Below the pieces are notes generated by a model. It was given only the letters and a program-made list of their open reading frames with translations, searched no databases and was not told the origin of the DNA. This document shows positions 1 to 9,263 of a stretch of DNA of 64,000 nt, one piece after another. Within the stretch, counting starts at the first letter, position 1. Every line of letters starts with the position of its first letter. Position numbers and translations under genes: made by a program. Source of the stretch: Cytophagales bacterium CG12_big_fil_rev_8_21_14_0_65_40_12 (GTDB taxonomy: Bacteria > Bacteroidota > Bacteroidia > Cytophagales > Cyclobacteriaceae); assembly GCA_002786855.1 (NCBI GenBank), contig PCUU01000067.1, positions 108,872 through 172,871 on the forward strand, written 5' to 3'.

Positions 1-380
1 TCAATTACAACTTAATTCCTGGGGTGGTTTATACTTGGCCAGAAGTAGCTGCTGTGGGTTATACTGAAGAGCAATTGAAGGAAAAAGGAATTGCTTACAA
101 AACTGGTTCTTTCCCTTTCAAAGCATCGGGCAGAGCAAGAGCTTCAATGGATACGGACGGGCTTGTGAAGGTGTTGGCTGATAAAAACACCGATGAAATT
201 CTAGGCGTACATATGATTGGCCCAAGAACTGCCGATATGATTGCAGAGGCGGTTGTTGCGATGGAATTTAGGGCCAGTGCCGAAGACATTGCAAGAATGT
301 CGCACGCTCACCCAACCTATACCGAAGCGTTTAAAGAAGCATGTTTGGGAGCTACGGATAATCGAGCGCTACACATTTAA
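1..380 (+). CDS. lpdA: dihydrolipoyl dehydrogenase, C-terminal part (5' end outside window)
   Basis: This is the carboxyl end of the E3 flavoprotein of the 2-oxoacid dehydrogenase complexes, which reoxidises dihydrolipoamide with NAD+. The reading frame is open from base 3, so the gene begins upstream of the window. The visible ~125 residues form the dimerisation domain. They contain [15 protein letters not shown] and the family's active-site segment [14 protein letters not shown], which holds the His-Glu pair that completes the disulfide active site across the dimer. The FAD and NAD domains are not visible. The gene ends at a TAA followed 24 bp later by a hairpin. Identity is firm; which complex (pyruvate or oxoglutarate) it serves cannot be told. 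Confidence 0.93.
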   Translation, partial: NYNLIPGVVYTWPEVAAVGYTEEQLKEKGIAYKTGSFPFKASGRARASMDTDGLVKVLADKNTDEILGVHMIGPRTADMIAEAVVAMEFRASAEDIARMSHAHPTYTEAFKEACLGATDNRALHI

Positions 381-403
381 CAGATTTGAGACATCTAAAA
401 TCA

Positions 404-431
404 AAGAAGGCCATTTAACGATGGCCTTCTT
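404..431. terminator. rho-independent terminator after lpdA, possibly bidirectional
   Basis: A perfect 11-bp stem (AAGAAGGCCAT / ATGGCCTTCTT) with a 6-nt loop lies between lpdA and the convergent lipoprotein gene. A/T-rich flanks on both sides suggest it serves both transcripts. Confidence 0.7.
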
Positions 432-470
432 AATTAACACACATAAAACACTACTGAGTAGTTATATCCT

Positions 471-908
471 TCATTGGGCCATGGCCGAAACTCGCTTGTC
501 CAGGATGATTAAAGCGGTAAGGTTGGGATCGTTAACCGATTCTTGTAGGCACATCAATGTTTGCTTTTTATAAGATTTGAATTGAGCCACAACCACCACC
601 TTGCCATTTGATTCAATGCCATATTCAAAGGTGAACTGGTTGCCATCGCCCCCATCAAAATTGATCAATTGGCTGTCTTCTCCCATGACTTTCAATTTGA
701 TCTGATCCTTTTTGTCTTTGTAGAATTCGTAATAAACCTTAGCCTCGCTGTTGGGAGTTGGGCCTTCGATGGCCCATTCGCCAAGTAGCGATTCTTCTAA
801 TCCATTTTGCTTCTTTTCGAAAATACCGCTGTTCGAGGTAATGCTCTGTTGACAACTTGATAAACCAATCACAAATACGATGGCGATAAATGCATATATC
901 TTTTTCAT
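471..908 (-). CDS. small hypothetical lipoprotein
   Basis: The 145-residue protein starts with a lipoprotein signal (MKKIYAFIAIVFVIGLSSC, lipobox LSSC with the lipidated Cys at residue 19). The rest is a soluble region with several short beta-like stretches, for instance FTFEYGIESNGKVVVVAQFK. I do not recognise a family. The general pattern, a small secreted beta domain with GEW near residue 44, resembles lipocalin-like Bacteroidota lipoproteins, but that is only an impression. It is probably monocistronic: it converges with lpdA and is separated from the next minus-strand gene by a terminator. Expected location is a periplasm-facing membrane leaflet. Confidence 0.7.
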   Translation of the reverse strand: MKKIYAFIAIVFVIGLSSCQQSITSNSGIFEKKQNGLEESLLGEWAIEGPTPNSEAKVYYEFYKDKKDQIKLKVMGEDSQLINFDGGDGNQFTFEYGIESNGKVVVVAQFKSYKKQTLMCLQESVNDPNLTALIILDKRVSAMAQ

Positions 909-1053
909 TTTTAGAGAGTTTTAGTTGCTGAGATTACATTCAACCAAGACCACACCAAAACAAAAAACTAGCCTGACGCACAAAAAACAAGCTTTATCCA
1001 AAATCCATAATCCCGATTTGGGAATATCTTCCTTCCATTCTATTGTACAGAAC

Positions 1054-1084
1054 AAAAAAAACTCAGCATCCACTGAGTTTTTTT
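1054..1084. terminator. bidirectional rho-independent terminator
   Basis: A GC-light stem CTCAG/CTGAG is extended by eight A on the left and seven T on the right, giving a 12-bp hairpin with a T-tract on either strand. It lies just downstream of the 1100-1522 lipoprotein gene on the minus strand. Confidence 0.75.
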
Positions 1085-1099
1085 GTTGAGCAGAAATGC

Positions 1100-1522
1100 T
1101 TATTGTGCTTTTCTTGCACCTTGCAGCGGATAGCTATCGGCACCTAACAATACCGAACCTGTCATTGCATCGCCATCAAAATTACCCGATAGCTCGGCAA
1201 TCGTCCCCATCACATCGATACTTCCAGAGAAAGCCATGCCCACTACGGTAAAATCCGTCACTTGAAGCGTACCAAATTGATCCGTTTGAAGAGATGCCTC
1301 AAAAAGCCCATTCGCACCACTCACCAACATTACCCCGAAACTATCTCCATTTGGAGTAGCCACAGTATACTCCCACGAACCAGTCGGGTCGTAGGGTTTT
1401 ACTTTTTCCTTTTTGCCCGTTTTGGCCTCACCAGTGGCATTAGTGCTTGCGGCACAACCCGACAAGAATCCAATTAAAAGAACACTTGCTGAAAGCATTA
1501 AAAATCTACAGAACTTCATCAT
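1100..1522 (-). CDS. small hypothetical lipoprotein, glycine-rich beta domain
   Basis: A 140-residue protein with an SPII signal (lipobox LSGC, Cys at about residue 23), a lysine-rich linker (GKKEKVKPYDPTGSWEY) and a compact domain made of short repeated beta strands (VMLVSGANGLFEASL, TDFTVVGMAFSGSIDVMG). The W-containing start of the domain and the successive hairpins fit a small beta-barrel that binds a ligand or lines the envelope, but no family is recognised. Two adjacent ATGs begin the gene; the first is used here. It is monocistronic, with a terminator right after its stop. Confidence 0.7.
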   Translation of the reverse strand: MMKFCRFLMLSASVLLIGFLSGCAASTNATGEAKTGKKEKVKPYDPTGSWEYTVATPNGDSFGVMLVSGANGLFEASLQTDQFGTLQVTDFTVVGMAFSGSIDVMGTIAELSGNFDGDAMTGSVLLGADSYPLQGARKAQ

Positions 1523-1641
1523 TGCTATTTATTTGTTAAAAAAGGTCAGGATGAATTTAACTTCTTTTTCTAATTCTTTTGCCATCTAGGGCAATTAGAA
1601 ATTTTGAATTTTGACAAAAAGCCTAAAAGACCAATCAAGGT

Positions 1642-1671
1642 TTTGATTGTAAGCTTTTCGACATAACTTTG
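1642..1671 (+). promoter_or_regulatory. Bacteroidota-type promoter for carB
   Basis: TTTG at 1642-1645, an 18-bp spacer, and TAACTTTG at 1664-1671 match the -33 TTTG / -7 TAnnTTTG consensus of the Bacteroidota housekeeping sigma factor. Transcription would begin about 35 bp before the carB ATG. Confidence 0.65.
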
Positions 1672-1712
1672 TGCCAATTTGTTCCCCAGTCAACCACTCG
1701 TTCTTATAAAAA

Positions 1713-4526
1713 ATGCCTAAAAACAATAGTATCAAATCAATCCTAATTATCGGAAGTGGACCTATCATCATTGGACAAGCCTGTGAATTCGACTATTCTG
1801 GCACTCAAGCGTCCAAATCACTTAGAGAAGAAGGAATTGAAGTTACCTTAATCAATTCAAACCCAGCGACCATCATGACCGACCCCGTTACGGCAGATAA
1901 TATTTATCTGAAACCGTTAACAAAAAAGTCGATCATAGAAATTTTAGAAAAACATAAAATCGATGCCGTACTGCCTACCATGGGTGGTCAAACTGCTTTG
2001 AACTTGGCCATTGATTGCGATAAAGCTGGAATTTGGAAAAAATATGGTGTTGAAATAATTGGTGTTGATATTAAGGCCATTGAAACTACTGAAGATCGCG
2101 AGAAATTCAGGTTGAAAATGCAAGAAATTGGAGTGAACGTTTGTAAAGGTGAAACGGCCACTTCTTTCTTAAAAGGAAAAGAAATCGCGCAAGAAATTGG
2201 ATTCCCACTTGTTATCAGACCTTCCTATACACTAGGTGGCTATGGTGGTGGATTTGTAAATAACGCTGAAGAATTTGATGTTGCCTTAACTCACGGACTT
2301 AATGCTTCACCTATCCACGAAGTACTAGTAGAGCAATCCATTTTGGGTTGGAAAGAATACGAGCTAGAGCTCTTAAGAGATAATGTCGGTAATGTAATTA
2401 TCATCTGTTCTATCGAAAACTTCGATCCAATGGGTGTGCATACTGGTGATTCGATCACCGTTGCTCCTGCTCAAACCCTGCCTGATACTACTTATCAAGC
2501 AATGCGCGACTTGGCCATTAGAATGATGAACGCCATTGGCCAGTTTGCTGGTGGATGTAATGTTCAGTTCGCAGTAAATCCAGAAGATGACACCATTGTC
2601 GGAATTGAGATCAATCCGAGGGTTTCTCGTTCTTCAGCCCTGGCTTCGAAAGCAACGGGGTATCCAATCGCAAAAATTGCAGCTAAGCTTGCAATCGGTT
2701 ATAACCTCGATGAACTTAAAAATCAAATCACTAAAACTACTTCGGCATTTTTCGAACCTGCCCTAGATTATGTGATTGTAAAAATTCCGCGTTGGAATTT
2801 CGATAAATTCAAAGGATCTGACAGACGTTTGGGCTTACAAATGAAATCTGTTGGCGAAGCCATGGGGATTGGAAGAAACTTCCAAGAAGCATTGCAAAAA
2901 GCTTGTCAGTCGCTTGAAATCAAAAGAAATGGACTTGGTGCCGATGGCAAAGAATTAAAGGATCAAGCTGCTTTACTTTACAGCTTAGAGAATCCAGGAT
3001 GGAATAGATTATTCCACATTTACGATGCTTTCAAACTCGGCATACCTTTCAAAACCATTCAAAAGAAGACTAAAATTGATAAGTGGTTCCTTCAGCAAAT
3101 TGAAGAACTGATTCAGTTGGAAGGTGAAATTGAACAATTTACTTTAGAAACCTTACCAAGCGAAATCTTAAGAACTGCCAAAGAAAAAGGCTACGCTGAT
3201 CGTCAGATTGCTCATTTGCTAAAATGTCTTGAAAGTGAAGTCTTCAAAAAGAGACATGAGTTGGGCATTAAAAGAGTGTATAAACTAGTAGATACTTGTG
3301 CTGCAGAATTTGAAGCACAAACGCCTTACTATTACTCTTCTTTCGATCATGAAAATGAGTCGATTAGCAGCGATAAGAAAAAAGTGATCATTCTAGGTTC
3401 AGGCCCTAACCGAATTGGACAAGGAATTGAATTTGATTATTCATGTGTGCATGGTTTGATTGCAGCAAAAGAATGCGGCTACGAAACCATCATGATCAAC
3501 TGTAATCCTGAAACAGTTTCAACAGATTTCGATGTAGCGGATAAGCTTTACTTTGAGCCTGTTTTCTGGGAACATATTTACGACATCATTCTCCACGAAA
3601 AGCCTGAAGGAGTAATCGTTCAGCTTGGTGGACAAACTGCCCTTAAATTAGCTGAAAAACTTGATCGCTATGGCATCAAGATCATCGGAACAAGTTATGA
3701 AGCACTCGATTTGGCAGAAGACAGAGGTCGATTCTCTGAGTTGCTAGCCGAAAACAACATTCCTTACCCTCAATTCGGGGTAATCGAAGATGCTGACGAG
3801 GCCATCGAACTTTCCAAAAAACTAGGTTATCCTCTCTTGGTTCGTCCGTCTTATGTACTCGGTGGACAAGGGATGAAAATCGTAATCAACGAGCAAGAAC
3901 TTGAAGAGCATGTGGTCAATATATTGAAAGATATTCCTGGCAATAGAGTTTTGCTGGATCACTTCTTAGAAGGTGCGATTGAAGCCGAAGCGGATGCAAT
4001 TTGCGATGGTGAAGAAGTGTACATTATCGGAATTATGGAGCATATTGAACCTGCCGGAATTCACTCTGGAGATTCATACGCAGTGCTTCCTCCTTACAGT
4101 TTGGGCGACTTCGTAATGCAGCAAATTGAAACCTACACCAAGAAGATTGCTTTGGCTTTGAGAACCGTTGGCTTGATCAATATTCAGTTCGCAATTAAAA
4201 ATGATAAAGTTTATATCATAGAAGCGAACCCAAGGGCATCCAGAACCGTTCCGTTCATAGGTAAAGCCTACCAAGAGCCTTATGTAAAATATGCCACTAT
4301 GGTAATGTTGGGCGAGAAAAAGGTAAAAGACTTTGATTTTAAACCAGTTAAGAAAGGTTATGCCATCAAAGAACCTGTTTTCTCTTTCCATAAATTCCCG
4401 AATGTGAACAAGGAACTTGGGCCAGAAATGAAATCTACTGGTGAGGCCATTTACTTTATAGATGATTTAATGGATGATTATTTCTTAGACATCTACTCAA
4501 AAAGGAATTTGTACCTAAGCAGGTAA
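1713..4526 (+). CDS. carB: carbamoyl-phosphate synthase large subunit, short form
   Basis: It makes carbamoyl phosphate from bicarbonate, ATP and glutamine-derived ammonia for pyrimidine and arginine synthesis, with the CarA amidotransferase (not in this window). Two homologous ATP-grasp halves are visible, each opening with a characteristic segment: [20 protein letters not shown] near residue 13 and [16 protein letters not shown] near residue 560. [12 protein letters not shown] and [11 protein letters not shown] are the matching nucleotide loops. At 937 residues it stops soon after the second ATP-grasp domain ([14 protein letters not shown]), where the E. coli enzyme (1073 aa) has a further MGS-like allosteric domain. 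The next gene begins 1 bp after the stop, so this is a natural end rather than a frameshift. Feedback by UMP and ornithine through that domain should be absent. Confidence 0.96.
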   Translation: MPKNNSIKSILIIGSGPIIIGQACEFDYSGTQASKSLREEGIEVTLINSNPATIMTDPVTADNIYLKPLTKKSIIEILEKHKIDAVLPTMGGQTALNLAIDCDKAGIWKKYGVEIIGVDIKAIETTEDREKFRLKMQEIGVNVCKGETATSFLKGKEIAQEIGFPLVIRPSYTLGGYGGGFVNNAEEFDVALTHGLNASPIHEVLVEQSILGWKEYELELLRDNVGNVIIICSIENFDPMGVHTGDSITVAPAQTLPDTTYQAMRDLAIRMMNAIGQFAGGCNVQFAVNPEDDTIVGIEINPRVSRSSALASKATGYPIAKIAAKLAIGYNLDELKNQITKTTSAFFEPALDYVIVKIPRWNFDKFKGSDRRLGLQMKSVGEAMGIGRNFQEALQKACQSLEIKRNGLGADGKELKDQAALLYSLENPGWNRLFHIYDAFKLGIPFKTIQKKTKIDKWFLQQIEELIQLEGEIEQFTLETLPSEILRTAKEKGYADRQIAHLLKCLESEVFKKRHELGIKRVYKLVDTCAAEFEAQTPYYYSSFDHENESISSDKKKVIILGSGPNRIGQGIEFDYSCVHGLIAAKECGYETIMINCNPETVSTDFDVADKLYFEPVFWEHIYDIILHEKPEGVIVQLGGQTALKLAEKLDRYGIKIIGTSYEALDLAEDRGRFSELLAENNIPYPQFGVIEDADEAIELSKKLGYPLLVRPSYVLGGQGMKIVINEQELEEHVVNILKDIPGNRVLLDHFLEGAIEAEADAICDGEEVYIIGIMEHIEPAGIHSGDSYAVLPPYSLGDFVMQQIETYTKKIALALRTVGLINIQFAIKNDKVYIIEANPRASRTVPFIGKAYQEPYVKYATMVMLGEKKVKDFDFKPVKKGYAIKEPVFSFHKFPNVNKELGPEMKSTGEAIYFIDDLMDDYFLDIYSKRNLYLSR

Positions 4527-4527
4527 T

Positions 4528-4776
4528 ATGGGAGCATTATTAAAATTTGTATTATATTTTTTTGTCATCAGCTGGATCATCAGAAGCGTGATGAGGTTTT
4601 TTATGGGAGGATTATTTGGCACAAGCCAACAGAGAACTACCCAAGGCAACCAATACCAGGCACCACCCAAAAATGATGGACGAATAAAAGTTGATTATGC
4701 CCCAGAAAATAAAAAAGGCAAAAGCTCCGATAATTTTAAAGGAGGAGAATATATAGACTACGAAGAGGTGAAGTAA
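4528..4776 (+). CDS. DUF4834 family small membrane protein
   Basis: The 82-residue protein has one N-terminal hydrophobic segment (LLKFVLYFFVISWIIRSVM) and a polar, flexible tail ending GEYIDYEEVK, the tail pattern typical of the Bacteroidota DUF4834 family. It begins 1 bp after carB stops, so the two are probably co-transcribed and translationally coupled. Function is unknown; there is no evident link with carbamoyl phosphate metabolism beyond the shared transcript. Its last codons form the left arm of the following terminator. Confidence 0.75.
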   Translation: MGALLKFVLYFFVISWIIRSVMRFFMGGLFGTSQQRTTQGNQYQAPPKNDGRIKVDYAPENKKGKSSDNFKGGEYIDYEEVK

Positions 4777-4794
4777 TTCACCTCTCTTTTTTTT
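4764..4794 (+). terminator. rho-independent terminator of carB operon
   Basis: A 9-bp perfect stem (AGAGGTGAA / TTCACCTCT) spanning the DUF4834 stop codon is followed by a run of eight T. Confidence 0.85.
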
Positions 4795-4910
4795 GCTTAG
4801 ACACCACTCACCACTAGTCTTGGCGTCTCGCTGAGACTATATTTACTGAGCTTTGTCACTACCACTTTAGTTGCTGAAAAATAATACTGATCTTGAAATA
4901 AAAAACAACA

Positions 4911-5237
4911 ATGATGAGTCTTGAAAATTTAGCTCTTTTATGTTTGGCTGTAGGGTTAACTAAGATTGGAATTCGATTTTATGACCTACTTACCAAAAAG
5001 CTAGCTTGGGAGTTGCAAGTTCCACAGAGCATTTTCTTAGGCAAGAAATTGATTATCCTCTATATAAAATTGCTAATAAGTACATTTCCGATTTTCTCAT
5101 TCAAAATTACGAATCGATCATTGCGATGGATTCATAATATATGCGTAGTCTTAATTTATGTTCTTGCTCTTTTGGTAAATCAGAGACTTCATCATGACTT
5201 AGCTCTCAAAGAAGAGTTCGGCAATACCTTGTTCTAA
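4911..5237 (+). CDS. small hypothetical membrane protein
   Basis: A 108-residue protein with three hydrophobic stretches (LENLALLCLAVGLTKIGIRF, KLIILYIKLLISTFPIF, WIHNICVVLIYVLALLV) separated by basic loops, so probably an inner-membrane protein. Two ATGs in tandem begin the gene; the first is used. No family is recognised. It is convergent with the CPBP protease gene, with only 12 bp between the stops. Confidence 0.55.
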   Translation: MMSLENLALLCLAVGLTKIGIRFYDLLTKKLAWELQVPQSIFLGKKLIILYIKLLISTFPIFSFKITNRSLRWIHNICVVLIYVLALLVNQRLHHDLALKEEFGNTLF

Positions 5238-5249
5238 CTCATGACTCCC

Positions 5250-5939
5250 TTAACTCAAAGAGTATTCCTTGTACCAGTATTTAACAAATAACCATGTAAC
5301 CAAAGGTGGTACAAATACGGAAATTACCAGACCTAAAATCATTATTATTCCTTCCGGTTCTACCCCTCCTGATGCAACCAATGCGATTTCTCCCAATGGC
5401 CCATTAGAAAACAGTCCATTGGAGATCACGTTCCAACCTAGATGTAGACCAAAAGGAAGCATAATCGACTTTGTTTTAGCAAAAGCATAAGCCCAAACGA
5501 AACCCATTAGGCCTGTCAATAGCAACACGTAAATCATCGGGAAAAGGCTACCGATTACGCCAAACGAAAACCAGTGATAAATGCCAAAAGCAACAGCCGA
5601 AATAAGCACTGCTTTTTTATGACCTAGTTTTTTAATAAGAATGTAAAGTATTGCGCCTCTGTAAATCAGCTCTTCGGTGAAGACCGATTTAAGATCATAC
5701 CAAACTGAACTCAATAATCGCTCAATATTAAATTGGTCACTTAACAGCCATGTTTCGGCTTTTAAAGCGGACAACGCAAGCGTAACCGCAAGACAGAGGA
5801 AAGAAGAAATTAAGAAACCTAATCCGAATTGCTTTAAACGCAACAAGAGCGGTGTAAAACCAAGGGCCAGCAAGCTTTCCTTTTCAATAAAAAAGAGAAG
5901 CGCCCAAGAAAGAGCTAAGAAGATGAGAATACCAATCAC
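5250..5939 (-). CDS. CPBP family intramembrane glutamic protease
   Basis: The 229-residue protein is almost entirely hydrophobic with six to eight predicted membrane segments. It contains the hallmarks of the CAAX/Abi (CPBP) family: the EEL-x2-R motif (FTEELIYRGAILYIL, about residue 89) and the histidine motif in GIYHWFSFG (about residue 121). The final conserved motif is seen around LHLGWNVISNG. Family members cleave within membranes or process prenylated or secreted peptides; the substrate here is unknown. It lies next to the ketoacyl-synthase gene but a terminator separates them. Confidence 0.85.
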   Translation of the reverse strand: MIGILIFLALSWALLFFIEKESLLALGFTPLLLRLKQFGLGFLISSFLCLAVTLALSALKAETWLLSDQFNIERLLSSVWYDLKSVFTEELIYRGAILYILIKKLGHKKAVLISAVAFGIYHWFSFGVIGSLFPMIYVLLLTGLMGFVWAYAFAKTKSIMLPFGLHLGWNVISNGLFSNGPLGEIALVASGGVEPEGIIMILGLVISVFVPPLVTWLFVKYWYKEYSLS

Positions 5940-5980
5940 TGCAAAAAATAGAAATACAAGTGTAAATCATTCTGGTTTGA

Positions 5981-6010
5981 ATAAAAAATGGGTTCATTTC
6001 TGAACCCATT
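5981..6010 (-). terminator. terminator of the TetR / ketoacyl-synthase operon
   Basis: A perfect 10-bp stem (AATGGGTTCA / TGAACCCATT) with loop TTTC is followed on the minus strand by TTTTTAT. It lies 28 bp after the stop of the synthase gene. Confidence 0.85.
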
Positions 6011-6037
6011 AGATCAATTTCTAAAGTAGAAGAAGAT

Positions 6038-7117
6038 TTAAGGCATCTGATACACCATAGCATTGATATGCATGCCAGCACCTACAGAAGCAAAAACTAA
6101 GCGATCACCAGATTTTACTTCATGGCCCTCAATTTTTCCTCTTAATATCAAATCCAGCATGGTTGGAATCGTAGCTACTGAGCTATTGCCCAAGTCTTGG
6201 ATGGTCATTGGCATAAGATGATGAACGTTCGGTGCCTGACCGTACAGCTTGTAGAGTTTCAATAAAATAGCTTCATCCATTTTCTCATTGGCTTGATGAA
6301 TCAAAATTTTATCAATATCAGCAAGGTCTAAATTGGCCTTTTCGATGGCCGTTTTTATGGCTTCGGCTACATTTACCAAGGCGTATTCATAAATCTTACG
6401 CCCTTTCATCTTGATGAATTTGTTGCCGTTAGTGCTCAATTCTGGTTTGAACGAAGGCCCCATGGCCAAATAATGCAGTTCAACCGAAGCATCTGTTCTT
6501 GAAGCTTGACTCAAAAAGCCACCTGTACTTTCTTCAACGCCTTGAAAAATCACAGCGCCTGCACCATCTGAGAAAATCATCGCGTCACGGTCATGATGAT
6601 CTACTATTTTACTGAGCGTTTCTGCGCCAATTACCATCACAGCTTTGGCATCACCACAACGAATCATTTGAGTGGCTTGGATTGCGCCTTGCACCCATCC
6701 TGGACAGCCAAAAATAATATCGTAGCAGGACGTTGACGGATTTTCTATTTCCAGCTGGTGCTTTACTTTGGCAGCCAAGCTTGGCATCATATCGATTCTA
6801 TTTGAATCATCATCTAAATCCCCAAAGTTGTGGGCGAAAATAATGTAATCAAGATCTTCCTTATTTACAGTGCTATTGGCCAATGCATGCTTGGCCGCAA
6901 TTGAGGCCAAATCCGAACAAAACTGTCCCTTATTGGCATACCTGCGTTCTTTTATTCCGGTAATCTTTTCAAATTTAGAGATGATATCTTGATTATCGTT
7001 TGTAAAACGCTCTCCATTTTCTTGATAAAATTCATTCCCTAGAAAGTCTTCGTTTTTGACCACATTATCGGGAATACAGCTTCCAACCCCATTGATTATC
7101 ACTTTTAGCTCGCTCAT
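6038..7117 (-). CDS. 3-oxoacyl-ACP synthase III (FabH-like) family protein
   Basis: A thiolase-fold condensing enzyme of about 359 residues. The catalytic triad of the KAS III family is visible: Cys in DIIFGCPGWVQG, His in ILIHQANEK and Asn in DLGNSSVATIP. Such enzymes join an acyl-CoA to malonyl-ACP or make related acyl condensations. The start at 7117 (MSELKVIINGVG) is preferred over upstream in-frame starts, which would lie inside the TetR gene. Only 10 bp separates it from the TetR stop, so the regulator and enzyme form one operon. It is probably not the essential fabH but a specialised paralogue under TetR control; the product is unknown. Confidence 0.85.
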   Translation of the reverse strand: MSELKVIINGVGSCIPDNVVKNEDFLGNEFYQENGERFTNDNQDIISKFEKITGIKERRYANKGQFCSDLASIAAKHALANSTVNKEDLDYIIFAHNFGDLDDDSNRIDMMPSLAAKVKHQLEIENPSTSCYDIIFGCPGWVQGAIQATQMIRCGDAKAVMVIGAETLSKIVDHHDRDAMIFSDGAGAVIFQGVEESTGGFLSQASRTDASVELHYLAMGPSFKPELSTNGNKFIKMKGRKIYEYALVNVAEAIKTAIEKANLDLADIDKILIHQANEKMDEAILLKLYKLYGQAPNVHHLMPMTIQDLGNSSVATIPTMLDLILRGKIEGHEVKSGDRLVFASVGAGMHINAMVYQMP

Positions 7118-7127
7118 ATTTTCTTGC

Positions 7128-7703
7128 TCATTTGAATTTGACAGCATCCCAACAGGCTTCGGCAGCCTGATTAATTCTGTCCGTAGATAAGTTTTGATTA
7201 TTGTCGATGTGTTGTTTGAGTAGTGACACAATTGGCCCATATAGTAAGGCAATGATGGTGTACAAAGGCAAGTCTTTCATTGCTTTTGCACGTTTTGATT
7301 CAATAAAAAACATCATGATTGGAGATAGAATCATAAAGGATTCTTCACGCGTAAGGTTACTTACATAAGGCGCATATCGATGTTGTTCTATGAATTGAAA
7401 TTCTTTAGGATGCTCCATGAAATAGTAGACCATGTTCTTCCATAGGTGCATAAATCGCTCTTCATAGGTGCCCTCTTCCCTATAATTATTCAGCATCGCT
7501 TTAATTATATCGCGCTTAATATCCTTGAAAAGCTCGTTGATCAATTCTTCTTTGTTAGCGAAGTACCTATATATGGTACCTGCGCCTATGCCCGCCCGCT
7601 GCGCGATCATCGAAATCGGTGTACCATGAAATCCCTGCTCTGAAATCAAGTTCAAAGTGCATTCCAAGATCAATGTCCTTTTATCTAGCTTACTGTCGAT
7701 CAT
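7128..7703 (-). CDS. TetR/AcrR family transcriptional regulator
   Basis: The 191-residue protein begins with the TetR N-terminal helix-turn-helix: FHGTPISMIAQRAGIGAGTIYRYF, followed by the usual KEELINELF. The C-terminal ligand domain is variable. The start at 7703 (MIDSKLDKRT) puts the HTH at the usual distance from the N-terminus; the frame stays open to 7766, but that would extend translation through the operator. It is the first gene of an operon with the KAS III enzyme and probably autoregulates through the adjacent 20-bp palindrome. The inducer is likely an acyl-CoA or hydrophobic compound, by analogy with regulators linked to lipid enzymes. Confidence 0.88.
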   Translation of the reverse strand: MIDSKLDKRTLILECTLNLISEQGFHGTPISMIAQRAGIGAGTIYRYFANKEELINELFKDIKRDIIKAMLNNYREEGTYEERFMHLWKNMVYYFMEHPKEFQFIEQHRYAPYVSNLTREESFMILSPIMMFFIESKRAKAMKDLPLYTIIALLYGPIVSLLKQHIDNNQNLSTDRINQAAEACWDAVKFK

Positions 7704-7710
7704 TTTGAAA

Positions 7711-7730
7711 CGGAATGAACGTTCATTCCG
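7711..7730. promoter_or_regulatory. perfect 20-bp palindromic operator, probable TetR site
   Basis: CGGAATGAACGTTCATTCCG is a perfect inverted repeat seven bases upstream of the TetR start codon, of the size and GAACGTTC-type symmetry bound by TetR-family dimers. Its position overlaps the leader of its own mRNA, so binding would block initiation or early elongation. Confidence 0.75.
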
Positions 7731-7824
7731 CGGTGCGAAGGAAATGAGAATCGAATAAAAAACCAATTCTTTTAACCTTTTTAACAGGTAAATATTGATT
7801 TGTTATAGGTAATCGAGAATAGTC

Positions 7825-7855
7825 TTTGGGGTACGCCACTTTTGACCTATTTTTG
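7825..7855 (+). promoter_or_regulatory. Bacteroidota-type promoter for accD
   Basis: TTTG at 7825-7828, a 19-bp spacer and TATTTTTG at 7848-7855 fit the -33/-7 consensus exactly. The start of transcription would be some 33 bp ahead of the accD ATG. Confidence 0.7.
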
Positions 7856-7895
7856 ACCCCTATTTGAATAAAAGTTCAAGCTTAATTCTGAACAT

Positions 7896-8741
7896 ATGTC
7901 TTGGTTTGAGAGAAAGGTAAAAGGGATTACCACCCCTACTGAACAAAAGAAAGACGCCCCTGATGGTTTGTGGTTCAAGACCCCGAACGGTAAAATTGTT
8001 CATACACGTGAGTTAAAGAATAATGCCTATGTAAGCCCTGAAGATGGTTTTCATGTGCGCATTGGTTCTAAAGAATATTTCGAAATACTATTTGATAGCA
8101 ATAAATTTACTGAGCTAGATGCCAACATGACATCTGGTGACCCCTTAAAGTTTGTCGACAGCAAACCTTACCCAAAAAGAATCAAGGCTACGCAAGAAAG
8201 TACCAAGCTGATGGATGCGGTAAGAACGGCTCATGGCAAAATGAATGGCCTTAACTTGGTAGTTTCTTGCATGGATTTCGCCTTCATCGGTGGTTCAATG
8301 GGTTCGGTAGTGGGCGAAAAGATCGGGCGTGGTATCGATTATGCATTAAAGACAAAAACACCATTCTTGATGATCTCAAAATCAGGTGGTGCTCGAATGA
8401 TGGAAGCTGGCTATTCGTTGATGCAAATGGCCAAGACATCAGCAAAACTAGCACGATTAGCCGAAGCTGGGATTCCATACATTTCACTATTAACTGATCC
8501 AACTACGGGAGGTGTAACAGCTTCTTATGCCATGCTCGGTGACTTCAATATTGCTGAACCAGGTGCGTTAATCGGGTTTGCTGGCCCTCGTGTAATCCGC
8601 GATACGGTAGGAAAAGACCTTCCGAAAGGATTCCAAAGCTCTGAATTTGTATTAGAGCACGGCTTCCTAGATTTTATCGTTGACCGCAGAGATCTCAAAA
8701 AACAGTTGACTACTCTTTTGAGCATGATCGCCCCAAAATAA
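7896..8741 (+). CDS. accD: acetyl-CoA carboxylase carboxyltransferase subunit beta
   Basis: With AccA it transfers the carboxyl group from carboxybiotin to acetyl-CoA, giving malonyl-CoA for fatty acid synthesis. The 281-residue protein has the carboxyltransferase crotonase-type core: [52 protein letters not shown] and [11 protein letters not shown]. In E. coli AccD an N-terminal four-cysteine zinc ribbon caps the active site. Here the equivalent stretch ([13 protein letters not shown] to [13 protein letters not shown], residues 22-58) has no cysteine at all; the only Cys is in LVVSCMDF. The domain is otherwise preserved, so it probably folds without zinc. A downstream gene follows after 16 bp. 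Confidence 0.95.
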   Translation: MSWFERKVKGITTPTEQKKDAPDGLWFKTPNGKIVHTRELKNNAYVSPEDGFHVRIGSKEYFEILFDSNKFTELDANMTSGDPLKFVDSKPYPKRIKATQESTKLMDAVRTAHGKMNGLNLVVSCMDFAFIGGSMGSVVGEKIGRGIDYALKTKTPFLMISKSGGARMMEAGYSLMQMAKTSAKLARLAEAGIPYISLLTDPTTGGVTASYAMLGDFNIAEPGALIGFAGPRVIRDTVGKDLPKGFQSSEFVLEHGFLDFIVDRRDLKKQLTTLLSMIAPK

Positions 8742-8757
8742 GGAAAGACCATTTTTA

Positions 8758-9171
8758 ATGGAGCCACACTTCGACCTTTCAGATGATCAATTTGAAGCGC
8801 AATTTCGCTCCTTGACTTTTGTGCCTGCCCACTTCTCTCATGAAGCCCACTTGCGTTTGGCATGGATACACATTCGTAAATACGGAGTAGATAAAGCTGC
8901 CGAAAATATTGCAGAACAGATTTTGGCTTTTGCGAATAGTTTGGGAGAAAGCGCCATCTACAATAAAACGCTTACAGTGGCTGCTGTAAAAGCAGTAAAT
9001 CATTTTTACTTAAGATCTAAAACAGGCAATTTCAAAGAATTCATAGACGAATTCCCTCAGCTCAAACATGAATTTAAGCAGCTTATCGGTTCGCACTATA
9101 GCTTGGACATTTTCAATTCAGAGGAGGCAAAAGCCGAATACCTCCAACCTGATTTAATTCCCTTTGATTAG
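8758..9171 (+). CDS. conserved hypothetical protein, helical
   Basis: A 137-residue soluble, mostly helical protein with no signal or membrane segment. Notable stretches are PAHFSHEAHLRLAWIHIRKYG and VAAVKAVNHFYLRSKTG, where several histidines line amphipathic helices and could bind a metal or small ligand. I do not recognise a characterised family. It follows accD by 16 bp with no terminator between, so it is probably co-transcribed, but nothing in the sequence links it to fatty acid synthesis. Confidence 0.7.
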   Translation: MEPHFDLSDDQFEAQFRSLTFVPAHFSHEAHLRLAWIHIRKYGVDKAAENIAEQILAFANSLGESAIYNKTLTVAAVKAVNHFYLRSKTGNFKEFIDEFPQLKHEFKQLIGSHYSLDIFNSEEAKAEYLQPDLIPFD

Positions 9172-9263
9172 TATTTGAAGATCAAGAGTTCTCATACGGC
9201 TTATCTTGAGCACCAAAAAAACCTTTAAGAACAAATTCAGTAAAACATATTTCAATCTGTTTT

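Noticed and set aside
241..573. A 110-aa frame on the + strand overlapping lpdA
   Set aside because: It lies across the lpdA end, a terminator and the antisense of a lipoprotein gene; composition is shadow-like.
4450..4530. Frameshift truncating CarB
   Set aside because: No MGS-domain sequence is found in any frame downstream; the next gene begins at once and is intact.
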